Positions 15,934 through 26,700 of a DNA stretch of 64,000 nucleotides are shown here, in pieces. Origin of the DNA: an uncultured Collinsella sp. (GTDB lineage Bacteria; Actinomycetota; Coriobacteriia; Coriobacteriales; Coriobacteriaceae); the NCBI GenBank assembly GCA_900542085.1, contig UQMK01000001.1, positions 1-64,000 of the forward strand, written 5' to 3'. Position numbers and translations under genes: made by a program. A model generated the notes under the pieces. That model was not told the DNA's origin, made no database searches, and worked only from the letters and a program-made list of their open reading frames with translations. Position 1 is the first letter of the stretch. Every line of letters begins with the position of its first letter.

Positions 15934-16730
15934 GCACCATGCAAACGCGCCTCGGCGATGCCCGCAATTGGATAGAAAACCACCGCGCACAAGCCCTTGC
16001 GGTCCTGATGCTGCTGGCGGCAATCGTTCTTATCATCGGCTTGTCGCTCTCGTGGTTTGTGGGCAGTAAAAGTCTGTCCACGGTGGGCAAGATCCAAACG
16101 CCCGCGCAGCTCAAGATCATGGGTCCCAACCAGACGAGCATCGAGCCCATCGAGATTTCGTATGACGAGTCGCGCGGTGATGTGAAAAACTCCAACGGCA
16201 CCGTGACCGTTCGTCGCGCGTTTTGTGTGCGGAGCGACAATGGCGATCCCGCTGCCGGCGGTCAAGCGTTTGAGCTGCAGATTGCCAACACAACGAATAT
16301 CACGGGGCTGACAATCAACGTGTATCACGTGACGGTCAATAATCCGAACGATAAAAACGGCACCGTGGTCGGCCTCGACGGGCTCAACCGCACCTACTCA
16401 TGGAGCAAGAAGAGCAGCACCCCGATTGAGTTCCATTTTATCGACTCCGCGGACGGGACAAGTGCGTTGGCTAAAGAGCTTGAGGCAAACGACCCGACGT
16501 ACGGCTCGTACGCGAAAGTCCAGAAAAACGCCCGTCCGCTGTATCGGTATCAAAAGTTCGCAGGGAGTGGGCTCGATGGCTGGAATGGCAACACAGCCAA
16601 CGCCGCCACGAACTTCATCATCGAATGTACGTGGAATCCAGGCGTTGTGACCGTAAACGGAAAGACAGTCTCCAACGTTAAAGAAACCGACATGGTCTAT
16701 CTAATCGCTCGCGTCACGAGCGACAACTAA
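15930..16730 (+). CDS. Single-pass membrane-anchored surface protein, cluster gene 2
   Basis: This 266-residue protein has the same plan as its upstream neighbour: about 20 charged residues, one membrane helix (21-43), the junction SWFVGSKSLSTVGKIQ and an outward-facing domain with predicted beta structure. No known domain was recognised. The start at 15930 has AGGAGGG about nine bases upstream and overlaps the previous stop by four bases. Its repeated architecture next to genes 1 and 3 suggests that the three are paralogous subunits or anchors that work with the giant secreted protein downstream. Confidence 0.72.
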   Translation: MSTMQTRLGDARNWIENHRAQALAVLMLLAAIVLIIGLSLSWFVGSKSLSTVGKIQTPAQLKIMGPNQTSIEPIEISYDESRGDVKNSNGTVTVRRAFCVRSDNGDPAAGGQAFELQIANTTNITGLTINVYHVTVNNPNDKNGTVVGLDGLNRTYSWSKKSSTPIEFHFIDSADGTSALAKELEANDPTYGSYAKVQKNARPLYRYQKFAGSGLDGWNGNTANAATNFIIECTWNPGVVTVNGKTVSNVKETDMVYLIARVTSDN

Positions 16731-16754
16731 TAAGTAGGAAGGGAGGGGTGCCAG

Positions 16755-17732
16755 ATGCGGAAAGACAAGAACGAGCAAAATGAAATCGCGAGGCCTGTTG
16801 GCAAGCACTTTGCGCAGGTAGATGATTCTAAGGCAGAGCCTTGCTGCGCAGGGTCGGCGGCCCCTGCTTCCAAAGTGCGTAAGCGCCTATGGGCAGTTGC
16901 GGTGCTGCTGTGCGCTGTCGCGATTGCGATGGGTACCTACCTTACCTACACGGCCTTTTTGGCGGGCGACTTTCTTAAGTCGGTTGCTGTTTCGGGCACG
17001 TCGCAGGCGCTGTTTGCCTCGGACATGCTTACGGGCTACACGAATGAGACGCTGAATGACGAGGGTATTGCCGTCCGAAGCGTCATCGCCGACACGAGTG
17101 GGGATACTTGCTCCTTTACCTTCCGCATTTACAACCATCTGTTGGGCGACAAGAACAAGGTTAACGACAAAGACGTCAACGCGACGCTGAGCGTGAGGGC
17201 GACGGGCACGACGGGTACTTGGAGCATAAGCGGTTCGCCCACGCTGACGGCGGGCGGCACGGTCGACCTTTCCTTCCCTGCCAACAAGGCAACCATGTAT
17301 ACCTATAAGGTTACGTTTTCCAAGGCGGACCTCAACAAAGCATCCTTCACCGTTAAGGCCCAGGTCGGCTCCAATAGCCCTGGCACCAACCTTAAATGGC
17401 TCGCCGCCAAGATTGCGCCTTCCGAGCGTGCAGAGGTAACGGCTTCGGGCGTTTCGGGCGAGTGGGTCGATAAGAGCGATAGCATTGGTAGCTTTGACGC
17501 TTATAACTACCGCGTGACGGTTACGGGTGCCCCAACAAAAGTCAAGCTTACATGGGGCGACAAGGTTGAGCTTGACCCGTTTTTTAAGAAGAATCATTCC
17601 GATGTGAGCGTTGATGGAAAGTCTGTCACGTTCACCATGGATCCCGGGTCGGAAGTCATCACCTTTTACCGAGCGAAGGATACCGCACCCGACAGCTGGG
17701 ATGACATCGGTGTTACATACGGGGCCGCGTAG
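16755..17732 (+). CDS. Single-pass membrane-anchored surface protein, cluster gene 3
   Basis: This 325-residue protein has a longer cytoplasmic N-terminus (about 44 residues, containing CCAGSAA) and one membrane helix at about 45-68. The junction AFLAGDFLKSVAVSGTSQAL follows, then an extracytoplasmic beta-rich domain (for example TYKVTFSKADLNKASFTVK). The downstream part resembles immunoglobulin-like or TasA-like folds only by general composition. It has a strong GGGAGGGG site eight bases before the ATG. It is separated by 24 bases from gene 2 and 64 bases from the giant adhesin-like gene. Function unknown. Confidence 0.72.
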   Translation: MRKDKNEQNEIARPVGKHFAQVDDSKAEPCCAGSAAPASKVRKRLWAVAVLLCAVAIAMGTYLTYTAFLAGDFLKSVAVSGTSQALFASDMLTGYTNETLNDEGIAVRSVIADTSGDTCSFTFRIYNHLLGDKNKVNDKDVNATLSVRATGTTGTWSISGSPTLTAGGTVDLSFPANKATMYTYKVTFSKADLNKASFTVKAQVGSNSPGTNLKWLAAKIAPSERAEVTASGVSGEWVDKSDSIGSFDAYNYRVTVTGAPTKVKLTWGDKVELDPFFKKNHSDVSVDGKSVTFTMDPGSEVITFYRAKDTAPDSWDDIGVTYGAA

Positions 17733-17796
17733 GCCAACCGCGGACGGTGATTTTGAGACCCCATACGGGGCATGAGATAGAACGAGGTAGGACCAG

Positions 17797-20700
17797 ATGA
17801 GAACGGCAAAGCGCATAACAACCGCATGCCTGACTGCGATCATGATTTTCCAGGCGCTTGCGCCCTCCACAGAGGTGTTCGCGCAAGAGCTCGACGCCGT
17901 TATGGAGGCATCCGTCTCCGCCGCGCGCGCCGCGGGCAACACGGCGCGCTCCGTACAGGATGGCGTGGCCACCGCGCTGCAAGATGCCGATCAGGCTGCA
18001 CCTGATGATGCCGCAACGACTCCGGGCGCCGATGCGGGAGCCACCGAGGGCGGCGACGGTTCTACCAACGCTGGCGAGTCGCAGGACTCCACGACCGATG
18101 GAACCACCAGCGGCGATGCTCCAGCGGAGGGCGACGCGTCCCAAGACGATGCGGCTGCCGATGAGGGCGCTGCTGACGAAGAACAAGCGGATGACGCGGA
18201 CGCGGATGCTGCTGATCAGGCAGACGCCAACTACCCCATCGCTACTGTCGAGGCTCTCAGGCACGCGTTGGGCGACGGCGATGTCACCACCGACGACTCG
18301 GACGCCGTCACGGCCATTACCTTTGAGTCCAACGCCGACCTTATCGCCATCTCCAACACCGATCCCGCCATCTACCAGAACGCGAACATCTCCAAAGGTG
18401 GCTCGACCGGCATCGACTTCGACGTGTGCGGCGCGGAGATCGTGGACGGCCTGGGTAGCCTCACGTTCCAGGGCTTCGGCAGCGATGCCTACCCTTTCAA
18501 AGGCGCGCTCAACCTCGGCGACAGGACCCTGACTGTCAACAAGACGCTCTTCAACAACATCGAGCTCAGCGACGCCAACAGCACCGTAAAGCTCACCTGG
18601 AAGGGTACCGATGCCCAGCCCATCGTGGCCGCAAAGGTCACGGGCGCGGACAAGACGCTTGCTGCCACCGTTACCGTGGGCACGCCCAAGAGCGATACCG
18701 AAAAGGACATCTGCAAGCTCACCTCGCCGCTTGTGGGCGAGGTCACGGGCGCGCTCACGCTTAACGCCATCTACACGACAAGCGCGAACAGCCCCCTGGC
18801 AGTCGATATGCAATCGAGCGCAGGCAACATGGGCTTGCTTGCGAACACCCTTGCCGAAAAAGCATCGTTTACGCTTGCGGGCCTCGCCCTGCCGGACAAC
18901 CTCGACGGTACGCCCACCATCAACGCGACAGCCGATGGCACCAACGCAGGAGGCCTTATCGGCGAGGCGCAGGAGGGTGCCACCGTCGCCCTACCAACTG
19001 GCATCGATGTCTCGGCGCTGAGCGTCGCAGGTAAAAACGCGGCGGGCGGTCTTATCGGTAAGGCGACTAAGCTCACGCTCACCGTGGGCAAGGATAACAG
19101 CGGAAAAGACACCTCGGGCAAGGCCATTGCCATCAAGCCCGCGTATGCGGTTGGATCGTCATCTGCCGGGACGTATGCAGGTGGCCTTATCGGCGACGCC
19201 TCGTTTGCCGACGCATTTACCATCAACAGCGGCATCTTCGACTTTGGCAAGGGCGTGGCGCTCAGCGTGTCCAACACGAGCGCTGCCCCTTCCGCCGGCG
19301 GACTGTTCGGCGTACTCGACATATCGAACGGCGACGTGGTCGTCAATGGCGGTTCGTATACAAGCACGCTACAAAACGGCAAGGATGACAACAAGCACGG
19401 CAACTACGGCGGCTTGGTGGGTAAGCTGTGGGGGCAGAAGAACGGCGACGCGCTGCATGCCTTTACGGTGCAGGGTGATACTGCGGTGTCGTTCGGCGTG
19501 GGCTCCAACGGCAAACTCACCTACGCAGGCGGCCTAGTAGGCTACCTTGGCGAAGGCGGCGGGAGTGCTAACGTGTCCGCCGTGGTCATCAGTGATGCAA
19601 CAGTGACATGCTCAACCTCGGGCTACGCCAGTGCAAATGGCAAATACGGCGGCGCCGTGGGCGTCGTGGACACAAACAACGTTCTAGAAGTGCGTGGCCT
19701 GAAGGTCAAAACCGCCAGCGGCGCTACCATCGGCGGCACAAACGGCGGCTTTGCCGGAGTCGTTGGGTCGTCGTGGCTCGGCATCATCAAGTTCAGCGGT
19801 ATCACCGACCTGTCGGATGCCACCTTCGTAGAAAATGATCACGCTGCGCAGCTGATTTATGAGAACTTCAACTCGCTGATTTTTGCCGCCGGTAGCGGAA
19901 GCGATAGCGGCACCGCCGCAGGCGATACCACGAAATGGCAATATAAGCGCCCCTCTACGCCCGTCAAGATCGATGACGTGTACAGCTACGGCCAGGTCAT
20001 TCGCTTGGGCAACCCGTTGAGCGAGGACCTCATCTCCATCAACGAAACGCACCAGTGGAACTTTAGCTCTAAGCTCGTAAAAACTGGCGATGCATTTGCG
20101 CTGGCAAGTATCGACGATTTCGCAAAGCTGGCGATTACCTGGCAAACCAACGGCTGCTACTCGATGGTTGACGGCGTTACCGAAAACAATCTGAACGGCT
20201 TGCAGTCCTCGACCATTACGGTGAACGGCACTATTGATCTCAAGGGCACGGGCCTAACGGGTTTCACGCAGGATCGTGCAGACGGCTCGCAAGTTTTCTC
20301 GGGAACGTTGAACGGTGGCGGCACAAATGGCAACGGCACAATCAACCTTGCCGTCGGCGAGCCGTACGGCAAGCGTGGTGAAGCTGTGCTCGACGGCAAT
20401 GACACGAGCGACGGCAACGGCAAAATCTACCGCCACGGTCGCTTGGGCTTGTTCGCGGCCGTCAACGGCGCAACCATCTCCAACGTCACAATCGCTGGCT
20501 CCATGAAGTTCGATAACGGTTCGGCTATCGATGCCGGGTCGCTTGCAGGTACCATCGTCGGCAACCTGTCTTTGTCTGGCGTAACGTGCAAAACGAATAT
20601 CGCGTGCGATGATACGTTTGCCAATGACGTGAACATTGGTGGTATTGCGGGCAGCGTGTCGGCGGCTTCTACGGTTGCGTTTGAGGGCAACAGCAAGGCC

Positions 20701-23700
20701 CAGGCGACCATCACTAAAGCTCAAACGCTTAACGGCAATATGCGCATTGGCGGCGCCATCGGCAATGTGGGCGACTGTACCTCGACATTCAATGTTACGC
20801 GCCTCGAAGTCGGCGGCAAAATCAAAACTGGCGATTGCGCCGGCGGCAAGATTGCACAGGTCGGCGGCCTTATTGGCCGCATTGTGCAGGGATCGAACGA
20901 GAAGAACGTTACCATTACCGGTCTTAGCTTTAGTGAATTCGCTATGACCGTGGGCAAGAACGGCGACAAGCTCAACGGCGCCGGTGGTCTTCTGGGCTAC
21001 AGCTGGGGCAACGCCATCGTCACCATTGGCGATGCTGCGAATACCAGCGGCAGCACCTACGCCCTAAAAACTTCCAATAACACTACCGTGACTGCAGAAA
21101 ACTCTACCGAGGTCGGCGGCCTCGTATACGCCGCCAGTGGCCACTGGATTATCAATAATTATGCTATCAATTTGGCCAACGCTTCCTTTACCGCTAATAG
21201 CGCAACCACGCTTGGCGTTCTTATTGCTCGCGGCAGTACATCCGATTCAAATAGCTTTGGTGCCGAGACCAACTATAACGGTCTATATCTGGAGGACAGG
21301 GCTTGGTGGGGTACCGCTTATGCTGTGAATGGCGTGTCTATAACCGCCCCAAAGGTAAAGACATACGACGAATGGCTTGCAAATGGCGTGAAGCCCGAAA
21401 GTAATCTGATCGATAACGGCTGCAATGCGGTTGTCTCGCTTCATACCGAGGACCAAAAGCTGGACATGAGCGGAGATCCCGCTAGAGATAATAGTTATCG
21501 AAATCGCATCGCCCCCGCTAATCCTTCTGATAGCTTTCCACAAACAAATGGTTCTGTTCGCTACTACTACAATCTTGACAAAGCATATGCGGAGGTAGGC
21601 AACAAACCGGAAAACGCTAGCAAAGACAATTGGATGAACTCCGCAGAGTACTTATTACTTTGGTGTGCGTACCTGTATGCTCCTAGCGCGATTCAGGGCT
21701 ATATCATTCCGGGAAATCAGGCTATTTTCCAAGGAAACAATATTGGCACGAGCGATAGCGCGGGCGTGGAAATCAATTTAGATGGATACAGTTTCTATCC
21801 TACTGACCCCGCGAAGGGCTCAACGGTTACTGTGAATAATGCAACGATTACGTTCCATTATTCCGACATTAAAGCTGAGCAAGAAGGTAACAAAAAGAAT
21901 AGCGAAGCCACGCAGCACGAAAATATGCACTGCGCTCTCATCGGAACCCATGCGGGCAGCCTCAAGGTTAAAAATGTCACGCTTGCAGGCACCGTGGGCT
22001 CTGTTGTGAACGATGCGGGAAGTTCGTCCGGTGCACTTGTGTGCCGCTGTATCTATGGGCCCATCAATGAGACTAACGTGGCGCAGCTCGAGATAGATGG
22101 TCTGACACTCGACGGCTTGAAGGTCGACGGTGTGAACGGCAATACCAGCTACGCTCCTCTGCTTATCAACGAGATGCAGACATGCGTGAACCTGAGCGCT
22201 AAGAATATTTCTTCAACCCTTAGTTACGCGAAAGGGGCCACGGCGGCAACCTCGCTCTTCGGCAGACTCGGCGTGGGAAAAAATTCCGATCAGGTGACGG
22301 CGAAGTTTGAGCGAATCAGCTTGCCCAGCCAAAAGGGCAATTCGATTTTTACTCATGCGAGCCTGCTGGAGAGTTTTGGCTACGGAAGCACGAGCACGGG
22401 CTCTGCGGACTACACCTTTACTAGGGCTGAAGCCGATGCGGGCAAGGTGACCTACGGATCCGAGATTGATGGGAGTACGGAGTACCCGGGCAAGCAGCTT
22501 TGGTATTACGACGAAGCGACGTATGGCGCCAATAGCGGCTTTGTGACGGTTGACGGTAAGACGGATAATGACGTCAGACCTTGGTTTAGTGGCTACCTGC
22601 CTTATGTTTATAAGGGGAAGGCCGCCGAGAACAACGTCCAATACCACGAAATTAAAGTCAACCAGCGCATTTCGAACCTGATGACGGGATGCGGTACGTA
22701 TGGCGATCCGTACACCGTTAAGGACGCGACGGAAATGTACACCATAGCTAACTACATCAACAACAGCGTGGCGTTGGATGGCTGGGAAGTCACTATTGTC
22801 GCCGATCAGTCCAGGCTGTGCGAGCGGCTTAACAAAACGAAGACCGACAGCGCGAGGACCGACAACGAGGTCGTGTACGTCTATAAGCAAAACAATCCAA
22901 GCGAGAGTAAGTGGGAGAAAAAAGTAGACGATACGACCGATCCCTCGCAGACGCTGAGCGACGAAACCATGCACCGCTATGTACAGAGTGCGTATTACAG
23001 CATTGAGCCTCCTGAGGGCAATAAGATTACCGTCGATGCGGCCTCGTTTGGCGGATTTGGCAACAAGGCTAATCCGTTCCGTGGCGTTATTGTTGGCAAC
23101 CCTCGCTCATCTGGGTCTGCAACAATTGAGATTGAAAATAACAAGGGCGAGCTTCGCGGCCTCATTCCCTATAGCTACGGCAGCGTGGTGCGCAATCTCA
23201 ACATCAACTATGCGAATGCGCACGCGACTATTACTTATTCTGATAAGGATGCGGACGGCGTTCCGACGGCGTTTTTCGGCGGCGTTATCGGCTGCATTCT
23301 TGGCGGCGATAACATTATTGATGGCGTGGTCGTAAACGATCCAAATAGCGGCTCGACGACGTACGACTTTATCGTTGCTGGCGACTCGCACCTTGTTCCC
23401 ATCGGCGGTTATGTTGGTGCCATTGCGGGTGGCGGCGTGATTTTCCGCAACACGGGCACCTCGTGGCGTGGTGGTACAAAGAACAAAAAGTACAAGCCCA
23501 TTGAGGAAGATGCCGCAAAGTATGACCAGTACGATAACCCTTACGTTGGCCGCGTGATCGACGGCTATGCCTTTAGCGAGGGCTGCAACGTCGATAACGG
23601 TGACGCCAACTACAAAATCAACGAGCTCATAAACAAGGGAACCCCCTGTGTCACCACCACGGGCACCGACAACAAGTACCTCGGCACTAACGCCGAGGCT

Positions 23701-26700
23701 CCTGTGACCATGGTGAAAAACGCCCAGGGCCTTTTGGTGCTCTCGGCCATCATCAGCTCGGGTGCGGGTGCTGGCGCGGCACATACCAACTACTCCAATA
23801 ATGGCGTGTTCCGCGGTTCCAAGGCTTACTGGGGCAGCGATTCGCAAGACCCGGCGATATGCGGCTACCTGTTTGGCAACAAGGAATATGGCAAGGTACG
23901 GAATGCTAACTACGCAAATGTGGGCAAGCCTGAGAGTGTTGCCGGCGATTTCGAAATCGCCAAAAACGACGACCAGAAGGCCCCCGGCAAGCAGGGGTGG
24001 CACGGCCCGCTCGACCATGATGACGATGTAAATTCGCCCTACCTGGTGGCGTCCTACGCTGCCGACTACCAAACGGGCTATGTGTGCGCGTCGAAATCGA
24101 TCGGCATGAGCTTGGAGTTCAAGCAGGGCGACACCTACGATATGACCGACTACGGCACGGGGTACGTGGGCCTAAACGGCCGCTACTATTCCAATGCCTG
24201 CAATTCGAACCAGCCGGGCACCGACCGCGACCGTATTACGCCGCACGTAGCCACGATCGACGGTAACGGCGCCACCATCACGGTGGGTACCGAAGGCACC
24301 GCCTACGGCGTCGTCGAATACGCCGACGACGACTATAAGGTCTCGGGCGTGGGTGGTCTATTCAGCACCGTGATGTTCACCTCCACCAATGTGGGGCAGA
24401 GCGTCACCGCGAACGACGGCGCGCAGGTCAAAGACCTCACCTTTAGCAACTGCAACGTAGCGCTCACCTATATCGACACCAACGGCGAAGCCAAACCAGG
24501 AGAGGCGCCGAACGACCTTACCGGTGCCGGCCTTTTGGCGGGTGCAACGGCCAACTACGACGACGGCACGTGCGGCATCTACCGCAACGTGCAGATGAAG
24601 AACTGCACCGTGTCGGGCGCAAAGAGCGTAGGAGGGCTTCTTGGCAGCTCGGGCCGCGCCAGACGAACTACGAGCGAAGACAGAACCTATATGGTCGAGT
24701 TCGGGGACGGGTGGGGCCCCGCGTATCTCTATGACTGCTCATACACTGGCCTTAACGTCACGGGCGAGAAGAATGTCGGTGGCTATGTGGGTACGGTCGC
24801 CTCGGCGTGCGGTGTGTGGACAACCGCAGGCACAGGGGTGAGCGAAAGGACCGTTGGCAAAAACTCGACCATAACTGCCACAGGGACAGTGCCCTACGTG
24901 GGCGGCGTGCTCGGCTATGTCGAAAGAAGCGATATCTCGGTCAACACCAACATCGGCACCACCACAGCGGCCCAGTCGTCGTGCACGGCAGTCATCTCTG
25001 GGGTAAACGTGCTAGCCACCGGGTCGAACTCCGATGACCATATGGGCGCCGGCGGCGTGGTCGGACGCGCCCGTGGCGGCGTTATTTCTATGAGCAACGT
25101 GCGCATCGATGGCAGAGTCGGCACCGAGAACGCCGTCATCGGCGATGAGACCGGAACGAACAATAGCATCTACAATGCGGGCGGCCTGATTGGTGAGGTT
25201 ACGAGTAGCGGTAGCCTCAACAAGTACTGGTTCGACGACTGCAATGTCAAGAATGTCAGCATCGCCGGCACCGGCAAATGCTCGGGAGGGCTTATCGGCT
25301 ACTTCTACAGCAATGTGAATATTGCTTGCAACAACATTGCGATCGAGAACGCTACGATTAAGGGCAGTTGGAGCGGCGGTCTGCTTGGCGCGAATAACGC
25401 GTCTAACAGTGGCTCCGTCATCATCAATGTCACCAACACAAAGGTATCCAACACCACGTTTAGCGAAAAGTCCAACGGCGGCATTATGGGCGATGGGCGT
25501 GGCCAGTTCCATCTGGTAAACGTGCTCATGGACAGCAATAGCTACAATGCGGGCAAAACCCAGGGCGTACTCTTGGGCGAGGTTGACACGGGGGATGGTA
25601 AGTACAGCCTTTCCGCAGCGGGCGTGGAAGTAAAGCCCGGTAGTGGCAAGACCACGAGCGACCTGCCGCCGATGGTTTACACGACCAATACGAATACGGC
25701 TGCTGTTAACGAGAAAACTTATATTGCCTTCGGCGACTACAACGGCACGGCTGCCGCGCCCGCCAAGAACACCACGCTCTACGGTGCGGACAAAACCGCT
25801 ACCACGGCGACGAAGCCCTACGTGACTACGAGTCCGGTGAGCAAGCTGGCGGTGCGTGCCTCCGACAACGACACCACCGATCGCTACCTGTTTGGCGACG
25901 GCACCACCATCGACACCGCGGCGACCATCCAGAGCGAGGCGGGCACTAGCGTTGATGGCCGCTACACCTACACCAACATCTGTGGCCTCAATGATGACGG
26001 CACGTACCAGAACACGAAAACCTATAACGCGGACAGTTCAAAGAGTACTTTCAACACCAACAACGTTACTTCGCGCAAGAAGGTCGCAACCGACTTCCCT
26101 GTACTCATGATTCCCGGCAACGACACGACGACGGTCGAGAAGTATCTGAACATCGTGACTAACGGCGGCTTTTCCGATGCCCGCCGCCTCAACGGCAGCG
26201 CCAAGCACGTGACCGCCACCGCTGAGGTCTTCTCGCTTGCCGATAACGGCGCCTTCGTCAAGGACGCAACCGCCTCGCAAACGCCCACGCTCAAGGTACT
26301 CAACAACGGCACGAGCTCCATGGTATTCCGCGCGAGTACCGACTGGGACAACGAGCGGGGCCGCTTCACGCTGCTCACGGTAACTTTTAGCGAGGCCGGC
26401 CAGAGCTACCGCGTGCAGGTGCCCATCATCGTTAAGCGCATGCTCGAGATCGACTTTACCGCCACCTACTCCGAAGGTGCGAACTTCAAGGCTGCCGACT
26501 ATGCGACAAAATACGACAAGCACGTGCTTGTGAGCAGCGGCGACACCATGACCGGCTACCTTACCTGGACCTATGGCAGCGCTCGGGGCGAGGCGGTCGA
26601 ATACGGCTGGAACACGCTGCTCGAAGCCGGCGGCTCTATGGGCCCGCTCAACAAGAGCATCACCTTTGGTGCCACGCTGCCCGAGGGCACGCAGCTTACG